From Wolbachia endosymbiont (group B) of Gerris lacustris (GTDB lineage: Bacteria; Pseudomonadota; Alphaproteobacteria; Rickettsiales; Anaplasmataceae), in the NCBI RefSeq assembly GCF_964028355.1, contig NZ_OZ034761.1, positions 1,116,001 to 1,180,000 on the forward strand: 64,000 nucleotides of DNA, given 5' to 3'. A model generated the notes under the pieces. It was not told the origin of the DNA and did no database searches. It worked only from the letters and a program-made list of their open reading frames with translations. A program made the translations under genes and the position numbers. Positions 37,552-46,517 of the stretch are shown here, piece by piece. Each line of letters opens with the position of its first letter. Position 1 is the first letter of the stretch.

Positions 37552-38414
37552 GAACCTGTACATGATCTCAAGAAAGGAATAAACTAAGAGATAATGTATA
37601 TAAGTTAGGATATATGAGGAGTGTATACCCAAGTGATATAAGTCGGGAAAGATTTGAGATTATATTACCAGATCTAGAATCCTGTAGAAAAAAAACAAAA
37701 CCAAGAAAACTGGATTTATATGAGTTATTTTGCGGTGTACTTTATGTGCTAAAAAGTGGCTGTCAGTGGCGAATGCTACCAAAAGAGTTTCCAAAATGGC
37801 GCAATTGTTACGATTACTTCAAGAGATGGAGTAAAAAACCGAATGAAGATAGAGAAAGTGTTCTAGAAATTGTCTTAAAAAAAATTAGTTGGAGAGGTTC
37901 GTTTCAACAGTGGTCGGAATACAAAAACAAGCTTCTGCATCATTGATGCTCAAAGTGTAAAAAACACCGATATTGCTGAAGAAAAAGGTTATGATGCCGG
38001 CAAGAAAATTTCAGGAATAAAGCGTCATATTGCAGTAGATACGCAAGGTTTGCCACATGCAATTTATATTACTACAGCTAATATCGGAGATCGTACTGCT
38101 GCTGTAGAGATGATTTGTAACGCAAGAAAAAATCTTTCCGAAGTTCAAAATATACTAGTTGATGCAGGTTATACAGGAGAAAATTTTGCAACTCAAATAA
38201 AAACGACTATTGGTGCAACCGTTGAAGTAATAAAACGAAGTGAATTACATACCTTTGTTGTATTGCCAAAAAGGTGGGTTGTAGAGCGTTCTTTTGCTTG
38301 GCTGGAAAAGTGTAGACGGTTATGGAAAAATTGCGAGCGTAAACTCAATACTAGACTACAAATGGTCGTTCTAGCTTTTACTGCCTTGCTCCTCAAAAGA
38401 TTATGAACAGGCTC
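37552..38414 (+). mobile_element. IS5-family element, copy 1
   Basis: An 863-bp copy with ends GAACCTGTACATGATCT ... CAGGCTC. Flanking triplets are TAA on the left and TGA on the right, so no matching duplication. Confidence 0.9.
37614..38406 (+). CDS. IS5 family transposase (two frames, programmed frameshift)
   Basis: The first frame (110 aa) has SDISRERFEIILPDLE and KSGCQWRMLPKEFPKW; the second, seen from IDAQSVKNTD on, has RHIAVDTQGLPHAIYITTA, VDAGYTGENFA and RWVVERSFAWLEK with the DDE acids. They join at an A8 tract (about 37880). The product is a standard IS5 transposase. Confidence 0.9.
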
Positions 38415-38916
38415 TGAGGTTTCTAAATACCGCTCTATTTTTATTGATAGCATAACTGTTGCATCACGTTTATGTTTTTCATGGGCCAGAATGCAACCTG
38501 AAGCTTTTTCAGATAGATCAGGAAGAGAAGATAAAAGAGCTGCCTATGGATTACTTGCTCAAGAGATGATGGCTTGGCTCAATCAATTTCAACATATCAG
38601 AGACAAAGACATCATCATAGTTGGCACCTTAGGTCAATATCTTGATGACTGCAATCGTTCAACCTGGCTACCTCAATGTGAAGGGGCTAAAACTGCCAGT
38701 GAGATTCCCGGCATTGTTGATGAAGTGATTAGTATGGTTGGAATTAAGAAAGATGATGGAACAGAGAAACGTTCATTTGTCTGTCAGACTATTAACTCTT
38801 GGGGATATCCAGCTAAAGATCGAAGTGGCTGCCTAAATATGGTTGAAGAACCGCATTTAGGTAAATTACTTGCAAAAATTAAAGCCAAAACCTTGGCTTC
38901 TGTTGCCTCAATTTAA
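38415..38916 (+). pseudogene. Sak4-like RecA-type ATPase, C-terminal part
   Basis: In-frame coding begins at the IS5 edge with EVSKYRSIFIDSITVASRL and runs to the stop at 38916; the ATG at 38491 is internal. The end of the paralogue at 63741-64000 is nearly identical. IIVGTLGQYLDD and RSTWLPQCEGAKTASEIPG are typical of phage AAA/RecA-like single-strand annealing proteins (Sak4 group). The N-terminal Walker A region is lost to the IS5 insertion. Confidence 0.7.
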
Positions 38917-38932
38917 TTTTAAAAGGAGTAAT

Positions 38933-39739
38933 ATGGAACAAAGCTTTTTCAACATCGGTCAAAAAGTCCCTTTTTATAGCGTAAAGGAATATTTAAGTGA
39001 TCAAACGCCAATACCAGAGGATATAATCTCACCAAGAATTTTAACGAAAAGAGGTCTATTGGTACTGGGTGGCCCACCTAAAATCGGCAAAAGTGACTTT
39101 TTGATCTCTTGGCTTGTCCATATGGCTGCTGGTAGATCATTTCTCGGTATGACACCAAATAGACCTTTGAAAATTTTCTACATGCAAACTGAAATTGAAT
39201 ATGAATATATGAAAGAACGTTTGCAACAACTTCGACTGGATAACGAACTTTTGGACATAGCTGCCAATAACTTAATTATCACACCAAGAGTGCAATTATC
39301 ATTCAATAGTGAAGAAATAGATGAAATTAAAAATACTGTCAAAGAACGTTTTAAGCCTGATATTATTGCGATTGATCCTCTTCGTAACATTTTTAACTCA
39401 AGTGAATATGGTAATGAAAATGACAACAGCGCTATGCTATTCTTTTTGCAAAAAACGCTTGAAAAACTGAGGAACATTATTAATCCAGATGCAGGTATAA
39501 TCCTCACCCACCACACAAAAAAACTGTCCAAAAAGATGCTGGAAGAAGATCCATTCCAAGGCCTAAGCGGTGCTGGATCTTTACGTGGATTTTATAGCAC
39601 AGGCATGGTGATGTTTGCTCATGATGAAGAAAGCACTACCCGTCAAATAGTGTTTGAGCTGCGAAATGGTGAACGTGTGGCAAGCAAGCTTGTCGATAAG
39701 ATAAATGGTCATTGGAAACTTGTAGACCAATGGAGTTGA
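38933..39739 (+). CDS. RepA-like (RSF1010-type) hexameric ATPase
   Basis: A 268-aa ATPase. I start at the ATG at 38933 (MEQSFFNIGQ, with AAAAGGAG 5 bp upstream), which matches the paralogue at 62908-63717. Walker A is LVLGGPPKIGKSD (residues ~43-55), Walker B DIIAIDPLRNIF (~143), and ILTHHTKK lies further on. Proteins of this family act as replicative helicases or recombination ATPases in plasmids and phages. It lies in one transcript with the Sak4-like and SSB-like genes. Confidence 0.8.
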   Translation: MEQSFFNIGQKVPFYSVKEYLSDQTPIPEDIISPRILTKRGLLVLGGPPKIGKSDFLISWLVHMAAGRSFLGMTPNRPLKIFYMQTEIEYEYMKERLQQLRLDNELLDIAANNLIITPRVQLSFNSEEIDEIKNTVKERFKPDIIAIDPLRNIFNSSEYGNENDNSAMLFFLQKTLEKLRNIINPDAGIILTHHTKKLSKKMLEEDPFQGLSGAGSLRGFYSTGMVMFAHDEESTTRQIVFELRNGERVASKLVDKINGHWKLVDQWS

Positions 39740-39771
39740 TTCTTTTTTTTACTTAATTTATAGGGAACAAT

Positions 39772-40263
39772 ATGCTAACAGATTTTTTAACTGATTTTAA
39801 TAACGCGAAACTGCAGAGCAGTTTAATACCGAAAAGTACAACAGTCAAGGTAAAAATGGCAATAAAGCCTGGAGGTTATGAAAATTGGTTCACGAAAAGC
39901 TACACTACTGGCAGCATCTATTTAAACGCTGAATTTACTGTCACTGAAGGTCCATATGCAAAACGCAAGATTTTTCAGATTATAGGTGTCAAAAGTGGCA
40001 AAGCAAGCGTTGAAGGAGAAGATGTTTGGGCAGAATCTGGCCGTTCTATGCTTAGAAGTATTTTAGAGTCAGCACGGAACATTCATTCAAATGACACTTC
40101 AGAAAAAGCAGTTATCGCTAGAAAAGTCAACTCTATAGCTGATTTTAATGGGTTAGAGTTTACTGCAAAAGTTGGTATTGAAGCTGATCGATATGGAGAA
40201 AAAAACAAGATTGCTACGGTTATTACTCCAGAAAATACTGAGCTTGATTGGATACCTTTCTAA
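39772..40263 (+). CDS. SSB-like phage protein (163 aa)
   Basis: A 163-aa protein, 95% the same as the one at 62393-62881 (my estimate by eye). The beta-rich core (TVKVKMAIKPGGYENW, GSIYLNAEFTV, FEFTAKVGIEADRYG-like) suits an OB-fold single-stranded DNA-binding protein. The position after a Sak4/RepA ATPase supports this, but no diagnostic signature was confirmed. The stop lies at the IS630 copy 4 edge. Confidence 0.5.
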   Translation: MLTDFLTDFNNAKLQSSLIPKSTTVKVKMAIKPGGYENWFTKSYTTGSIYLNAEFTVTEGPYAKRKIFQIIGVKSGKASVEGEDVWAESGRSMLRSILESARNIHSNDTSEKAVIARKVNSIADFNGLEFTAKVGIEADRYGEKNKIATVITPENTELDWIPF

Positions 40264-40265
40264 TA

Positions 40266-41364
40266 CCAACTCTCATTATTAATGAACCAAATAAGAAGCA
40301 TTGCAGAGTTGTTTAACCGTGGAAGGGGAAAGAGAGGTAATAAATTTACACAAAGCGCTCTCAAGCAGAACAATTGTATCGTAGATTTTATTGCGCAAAA
40401 TGTTCTGTTTTATATATAACCAAAACCTCTCAACAGGATTGAGGTCAGGTGAGTATGGTGGTAGGTATATAATTTCGATATTTTTAGGTATCTTTAAACT
40501 TTTTGACTTATGCCAACTAGCGCAATCCATCACGAGAAAAGCCTTTCGTATTCCTAAATATTGCGACATCTGTTCAAGGAATATATTTATACAAGCAGTG
40601 TTGACGTTTGGTGCAAATAAGCTAAAATTCTCTCCATTTCTGGGATTAACTGCACTATAGAGATAAAAATTTTCCCTACCTAATTTTACCTTAACCTGTG
40701 TCCTACTGCCTTTTTTAAACCACCCATGTCCAACTTTTGAATGTGTACCAAACCGTGATTCATCGAAGAAAAATAGCTCTTTTTCAGAATGCATGACAAT
40801 AGTTTCATTGAGGTTTTTTTTTAAACTCCTCTTGCTTATTTTTATCCTGTCCACTATGAACTGGTCTTGGTGTGATATATGAGAATTTCATTCTTTGCAT
40901 ATTACGATGTATTGTGGATTTGCTGATATTCAAACCAAATCTTTCTTGGATTCTTATTCTCATTTCTCTAATAGTAATATTGGGGTTTTCCTCTATCCAC
41001 ACCTCAATTTGTTCAAGTTGACTTTGGTTCAATATAGTTTTTCTACGGCGTTGAGGTGGAGAAAATAATTTTTCTTCTCTTCCAAATTTTATGTGCTTTA
41101 TCCATGTAGTAATTGCCTTTCTCGAAATGCAACATATTTTTGCTACAGCTGTTATACTGTGCTTTTTTGCTGCAATTACAGCATTTAGTTTTTTTGCAAC
41201 ATACGCATTATTTCTTACTTTCTTCAGCATCTCTTTTGCTGATTCCACCACTTTTTCATCCAATAATTTTGATCTTAATGCCATCTAAACCTCGCTATTT
41301 TACTTACTCCAGTATGGCTTTTTTTCCATTATTGTCTATTCGTTGCTTGTATAGCGGGAATTGG
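40266..41364 (-). mobile_element. IS630-type element, copy 4
   Basis: A 1099-bp complete copy, flanked by TA (40264-40265 and 41365-41366). It was inserted right behind the SSB-like stop and separates it from the next replication gene. Confidence 0.92.
40279..41284 (-). CDS. IS630 family transposase (two frames, programmed frameshift)
   Basis: orfA 41284-40805 and orfB 40854-40279; same sequence as the other full copies. Confidence 0.9.
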
Positions 41365-41419
41365 TATAAGCGAATAAAAGAATCATTTTTTTATCATAAA
41401 TTATTGGAGGGCACCTTTT

Positions 41420-41517
41420 ATGAATAAATCTCTAGAAGAAATAAAAGCGTTAGTAATTGATAGAATTGAAGAATACCTACTCCATTTACTACCTGGTGGC
41501 GAGTTTTACAAAAGTAA
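41420..41517 (+). pseudogene. RepA-like ATPase with phage N-domain, 5' fragment
   Basis: GGAGGG precedes ATG at 41420. The 32 codons read MNKSLEEIKALVIDRIEEY then LLPGGEFYK, which resembles residues ~66-100 of the protein at 61212-62408 (RKEIKGLLIDNIKECVPYLI). The gene stops at the left end of the IS630 fragment. It shows that replication module 1 had the same gene order as module 2. Confidence 0.6.
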
Positions 41518-41519
41518 TA

Positions 41520-41915
41520 CCAATTCCCGCTATACAAGCAACGAATAGACAATAATGGAAAAAAAGCCATACTGGAGTAAGTAAAATAGCGAGGTTTAGA
41601 TGGCATTAAGATCAAAATTATTGGATGAAAAAGTGGTGGAATCAGCAAAAGAGATGCTGAAGAAAGTAAGAAATAATGCGTATGTTGCAAAAAAACTAAA
41701 TGCTGTAATTGCAGCAAAAAAGCACAGTATAACAGCTGTAGCAAAAATATGTTGCATTTCGAGAAAGGCAATTACTACATGGATAAAGCACATAAAATTT
41801 GGAAGAGAAGAAAAATTATTTTCTCCACCTCAACGCCGTAGAAAAACTATATTGAACCAAAGTCAACTTGAACAAATTGAGGTGTGGATAGAGGAAAACC
41901 CCAATATTACTATTA
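41520..41915 (+). mobile_element. IS630-type element, 5' fragment (copy 5)
   Basis: The first ~396 bp of the element (start CCAATTCCCGC, TA before it). It holds the first ~105 codons of orfA from 41600 and is cut by IS5 copy 2. Confidence 0.88.
41600..41915 (+). pseudogene. IS630 transposase orfA, truncated by IS5
   Basis: Identical to the other orfA copies for 105 codons, then runs into IS5 copy 2. Confidence 0.85.
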
Positions 41916-42778
41916 GAACCTGTACATGATCTCAAGAAAGGAATAAACTAAGAGATAATGTATATAAGTTAGGATATATGAGGAGTGTATACCCAAGTGA
42001 TATAAGTCGGGAAAGATTTGAGATTATATTACCAGATCTAGAATCCTGTAGAAAAAAAACAAAACCAAGAAAACTGGATTTATATGAGTTATTTTGCGGT
42101 GTACTTTATGTGCTAAAAAGTGGCTGTCAGTGGCGAATGCTACCAAAAGAGTTTCCAAAATGGCGCAATTGTTACGATTACTTCAAGAGATGGAGTAAAA
42201 AACCGAATGAAGATAGAGAAAGTGTTCTAGAAATTGTCTTAAAAAAAATTAGTTGGAGAGGTTCGTTTCAACAGTGGTCGGAATACAAAAACAAGCTTCT
42301 GCATCATTGATGCTCAAAGTGTAAAAAACACCGATATTGCTGAAGAAAAAGGTTATGATGCCGGCAAGAAAATTTCAGGAATAAAGCGTCATATTGCAGT
42401 AGATACGCAAGGTTTGCCACATGCAATTTATATTACTACAGCTAATATCGGAGATCGTACTGCTGCTGTAGAGATGATTTGTAACGCAAGAAAAAATCTT
42501 TCCGAAGTTCAAAATATACTAGTTGATGCAGGTTATACAGGAGAAAATTTTGCAACTCAAATAAAAACGACTATTGGTGCAACCGTTGAAGTAATAAAAC
42601 GAAGTGAATTACATACCTTTGTTGTATTGCCAAAAAGGTGGGTTGTAGAGCGTTCTTTTGCTTGGCTGGAAAAGTGTAGACGGTTATGGAAAAATTGCGA
42701 GCGTAAACTCAATACTAGACTACAAATGGTCGTTCTAGCTTTTACTGCCTTGCTCCTCAAAAGATTATGAACAGGCTC
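41916..42778 (+). mobile_element. IS5-family element, copy 2
   Basis: An 863-bp copy inside the IS630 fragment. Flanking triplets are TTA on the left and TAA on the right, which do not match each other. Confidence 0.9.
41978..42770 (+). CDS. IS5 family transposase (two frames, programmed frameshift)
   Basis: The same two-frame transposase as copy 1, intact. Confidence 0.9.
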
Positions 42779-43170
42779 TAAGAAGTATATGGATTAAGGT
42801 TGTCTACGTTATAGTAGCTCTTTCAACTACCTCTTAACAGATATATACTAGAAATGAGGTTGGAAATTTGATTTGCACTAAATTTTTTTTGTTTGAGTTA
42901 AGTTATTTCTTCTCAATTACGCAACTTAGCAAACACTTTGTTTCTCTTGCTATCAGCTAATTTAAAGGTTTTCTGGGAACACTCAATAAAAAAAGATGAG
43001 AGATACAAGGAACTTATGAAAGCTGTTGCAAAGTGAGTTTTCTCCTTCATACAAATTTTTTCTTTACAATGAATAAAAACGATGTTAAACTTACCCGTAA
43101 GTTTACTTATATCAATCTAATCATTAATAGTACTTTTTATTTGCTTTTCAAAGGGTGTTAAAGGAAGTGT
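42779..43170. other. Non-coding stretch with a short relic ORF
   Basis: No complete gene seen. The plus strand holds a ~37-codon relic (about 42925-43036) ending FWEHSIKKDERYKELMKAVA and a stop. Further on the sequence is AT-rich. Confidence 0.4.
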
Positions 43171-44193
43171 ATGAACAGGAATCATAATGAAATTTTATTC
43201 TATGAAACAGATGATGGAAAGGTATGTATTGAAGTTAGATTTGAAAATGAAAATCTATGGCTTACTCAGAAACATATGGCTGAGTTATTTGGCTGTTCAA
43301 CTGATAATATTTCATTGCACCTAAAGAACATTTATCTATGTAAAGAACTAGATAAAAACTCAACTACCGAGGAATCCTCGATAGTTCAAAAAGAGGGAGA
43401 AAGAGAAGTAAAACGTGATGTGGTTTTCTACAATTTAGAGGCTGTGATATCAGTTGGTTATCGTGTCAATTCAGAGCGTGGTGCTGCTTTTCGCACATGG
43501 GCAACTGATAAGCTAAAGAAGTATATTTTCAAAGGTTTCGTGATTGATAGCAATAGATTTAAAAATGGCTCTAGATTTGACACTCGGTTTTTTGATGAGT
43601 TGCTTGAAGAAATTAGAGAAATTCGTGCAAGTGAGCGTATGGCTTATCAGAAAATCACAGACATTTATGCAACTTCAGTAGACTATGCAAGCTGTTCAAC
43701 TGAAACAAAAAATTTCTTTGCTATAGTGCAGAATAAATTGCATTTTGCTATTACTGGAAATACAGCAGCAGAAATTATTGCTAACAGAGTGGATAGAAGT
43801 AAACCTAATATGGGATTAACAAATTGGCGTAAGGGGCCTAAGGGAAAAATCTTTCTTTCTGACACGCAAGTAGCAAAAAACTATTTAGATAAAAATGAAA
43901 TTGCTCAGCTAAACAGAATAGTAAATATGTATATAGATTACGCAGAGTTTCAAGCTGCCAGGGGTAAAGTAATGTATATGAAGGATTGGAAAGAGAAACT
44001 CGATGCATTTTTAAGATTTAATGAGCAAGATATATTACAGAATTATGGCAAAACCTCTCATGAAGTAGCAATTGCCCTAGCTACAAAAGAATATGAGGTG
44101 TTTAGAAAAACACAGGATAAGTCATACAAGTCAGACTTTGATAAATTGGTAGAAGAAAAGAAAAGTCTTGATCAAAAAAGTGTAAAAACTTAG
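43171..44193 (+). CDS. RhuM-family virulence protein
   Basis: A 340-aa protein of the RhuM family (a SPI-3 gene product in Salmonella). The signature parts are LWLTQKHMAELFGCSTDNIS, then VFYNLEAVISVGYRVNSERG and FRTWATDKLKKYIFKGFVID, and later FAIVQNKLHFAITGNTAAEI. Biochemical function is unknown; RhuM genes are widespread on prophages and near toxin-antitoxin-like loci. The gene has GGAAG before the ATG, full length and no IS damage. Confidence 0.88.
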   Translation: MNRNHNEILFYETDDGKVCIEVRFENENLWLTQKHMAELFGCSTDNISLHLKNIYLCKELDKNSTTEESSIVQKEGEREVKRDVVFYNLEAVISVGYRVNSERGAAFRTWATDKLKKYIFKGFVIDSNRFKNGSRFDTRFFDELLEEIREIRASERMAYQKITDIYATSVDYASCSTETKNFFAIVQNKLHFAITGNTAAEIIANRVDRSKPNMGLTNWRKGPKGKIFLSDTQVAKNYLDKNEIAQLNRIVNMYIDYAEFQAARGKVMYMKDWKEKLDAFLRFNEQDILQNYGKTSHEVAIALATKEYEVFRKTQDKSYKSDFDKLVEEKKSLDQKSVKT

Positions 44194-44199
44194 AGCTAA

Positions 44200-44420
44200 A
44201 TTTCATAAAAGTAAAAAACAATTTAGAAATGCCTCTTAATTGAGTTTTAAGCTATCTTGCATAGGTCTTGGTGGGTTGTAGAATCGCTTTGAAACTTAAT
44301 TGTAGTGGCTTTTACCTTTTTGCAGAAGTTAAGTTTTTTGAGTAGTAAGATGAAAGTAGTATATGTTAATTCATACTACTTATTATTATATAATAATAGA
44401 AAACTTTAGAGACTGAAAAC
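44200..44420 (+). repeat. Intergenic repeat, copy 1 (partial)
   Basis: Shares AATTGAGTTTTAAGCTAT, TAGAATCG and the AT-rich tail with the repeats at 44899-45300 and 56746-57130. This copy is shorter. Confidence 0.6.
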
Positions 44421-44609
44421 TGGTCAAAACCCCTCAATATTCCTAAGTTTTTTGCCACCTAAACCAGATTACAGCTCAGAAATCTGTCAACCCTTAAACT
44501 ATTGAAAATACATCATTTTTTTGCTAGCAGAAAGTACCAGATCTCATAAACTGCACCAGATTCTGCCAAGACTGAAAAGTTCTGGAGTCTGGTATTGTAG
44601 CTGAGATCT

Positions 44610-44880
44610 AATTATAGTAAAGCCAAATGTTTGAATCTTCAACTGGCACAATACTTCCATATTCTGGCGATTTGTAATCGGTTGGTAAAATCTTTTCATA
44701 CACTGTAATATCCTTATTTAGTTGGTTTGTAACTTTCTCTTCCATACCTTCAACACAAGTGTAAAAATATCTACGAGAACGTTCTGCATCTAACTTATGA
44801 CCATATTTATAAGCCTCTGATATGCCAGCAGTTATTGATTTATATTTTGATGGAATAGCATACGTAATTCAAACATCAGT
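44610..44880 (-). pseudogene. Relic ORF of unknown gene
   Basis: An open frame of ~83 codons (YAIPSKYKSITAGISEAYKY ... GSIVPVEDSNIWLYYN) up to a stop on the minus strand. There is no start codon or family resemblance. The composition is protein-like, so it is probably a C-terminal fragment. Confidence 0.4.
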
Positions 44881-44898
44881 TGACGACTACTTTGCCTG

Positions 44899-45300
44899 TT
44901 TGAAAAAATATTTTACAACGAATAAAAGACGTGATAAACTAAAATGAAGTTTTTTTATAACAAGTAAAAATTTAAAGTAGAAAATAATTTAGAAGTCCCT
45001 TGTAATTGAGTTTTAAGCTATTCTACGTAAGCAACTTAGGTCTTAGTGGTATAATTGTACCCCAAAGTCATAGAATCGTTTTAAATCCGCATTAAAAGCT
45101 ATTTCTTGTATTTATGAATATTTTAAGATCTTTCCAGTTCCCCTAACTTCTTTTTTCTTCACTCCCTAAGCATTACTTTAATTCTAGTTAACCTCATTAT
45201 ATTTTCATATTGTTTATTATTATTTGTTATTAGTATATATATATGTATAGTGTTATTTACATATTATAATAATATATAAGATTTTCGGAAAGTGGAAAGC
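44899..45300 (+). repeat. Intergenic repeat, copy 2
   Basis: Shared with 56746-57130: AAATATTTTACAACnAATAAA, CGTGATAnACTAAA, TAATTGAGTTTTAAGCTAT, AATTGTACCCyAAAGTC, and a terminal run of alternating T and A. Confidence 0.65.
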
Positions 45301-45370
45301 TAGCTACTGTAGCGGGTTCTAGGGCGATCTGATTCATTAAGTCTTTTGGAAATGGAAAGATAAAGTCTTA

Positions 45371-46233
45371 GAGCCTGTTCATAATCTTTTGAGGAGCAAG
45401 GCAGTAAAAGCTAGAACGACCATTTGTAGGCTAGTATTGAGTTTACGCTCGCAATTTTTCCATAACCGTCTACACTTTTCCAGCCAAGCAAAAGAACGCT
45501 CTACAACCCACCTTTTTGGCAATACAACAAAGGTATGTAATTCACTTCGTTTTATTACTTCAACGGTTGCACCAATAGTCGTTTTTATTTGAGTTGCAAA
45601 ATTTTCTCCTGTATAACCTGCATCAACTAGTATATTTTGAACTTCGGAAAGATTTTTTCTTGCGTTACAAATCATCTCTACAGCAGCAGTACGATCTCCG
45701 ATATTAGCTGTAGTAATATAAATTGCATGTGGCAAACCTTGCGTATCTACTGCAATATGACGCTTTATTCCTGAAATTTTCTTGCCGGCATCATAACCTT
45801 TTTCTTCAGCAATATCGGTGTTTTTTACACTTTGAGCATCAATGATGCAGAAGCTTGTTTTTGTATTCCGACCACTGTTGAAACGAACCTCTCCAACTAA
45901 TTTTTTTTAAGACAATTTCTAGAACACTTTCTCTATCTTCATTCGGTTTTTTACTCCATCTCTTGAAGTAATCGTAACAATTGCGCCATTTTGGAAACTC
46001 TTTTGGTAGCATTCGCCACTGACAGCCACTTTTTAGCACATAAAGTACACCGCAAAATAACTCATATAAATCCAGTTTTCTTGGTTTTGTTTTTTTTCTA
46101 CAGGATTCTAGATCTGGTAATATAATCTCAAATCTTTCCCGACTTATATCACTTGGGTATACACTCCTCATATATCCTAACTTATATACATTATCTCTTA
46201 GTTTATTCCTTTCTTGAGATCATGTACAGGTTC
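45371..46233 (-). mobile_element. IS5-family element, copy 3, with TTA target duplication
   Basis: An 863-bp copy on the minus strand, flanked by TTA at both sides (45368-45370 and 46234-46236), a simple insertion. Confidence 0.92.
45379..46171 (-). CDS. IS5 family transposase (two frames, programmed frameshift)
   Basis: Same layout as copies 1 and 2; a single residue differs in the second frame (TSLQ in place of TRLQ). Confidence 0.9.
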
Positions 46234-46517
46234 TTATAGATATTAAATGGATAAAAATACTGAATTTCAATGGTTTAGGTGTATTATATTTCTGTTTCCT
46301 TATTTTGAAATTTTGCCGAAAATCACGGAAACTATAAAACTCAGATCGGCCTAGCCAAAGTAATGAAATACATCAAGCTTGCCTATAGTTGCGAAATTTG
46401 TATTCCCAGTTTGGCTTAAATGCTTTTTGTATGACCCATTTTTTAAATAAAAGTTTTTTCAAGTTTGTAATTAACCTTTTATTATAGCAGATTTATGCTG
46501 ATGGCTGTAAACTGTTT
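46234..46517. other. Short non-coding gap
   Basis: No gene or structure seen apart from AT-rich sequence on the 3' side of the toprim gene. Confidence 0.5.

Larger units (their letters stand above)
38415..41517. repeat. Replication module 1 (inverted duplicate of 61212-64000)
   Basis: Sak4-like, RepA-like, SSB-like and the start of the next gene occur in the same order and opposite orientation at the right end of the window. Confidence 0.85.
44194..45370. other. Decayed region with repeats and a relic ORF
   Basis: More than 1 kb without a complete gene. It holds two copies of an intergenic repeat (44200-44420 and 44899-45300), an unrecognised relic ORF (44610-44880, minus) and an AT-rich microsatellite-like block near 45230-45280. 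Confidence 0.55.

Noticed and set aside
38870..38932. Upstream start for the RepA-like ATPase
   Set aside because: The extra N-terminal residues lie inside the preceding gene and are absent from the paralogue, which starts at the ATG with a proper AAAAGGAG site.
44194..45370. CRISPR array or tRNA in the long gap
   Set aside because: No regularly spaced direct repeats and no cloverleaf-like sequence were found here or elsewhere in the window.
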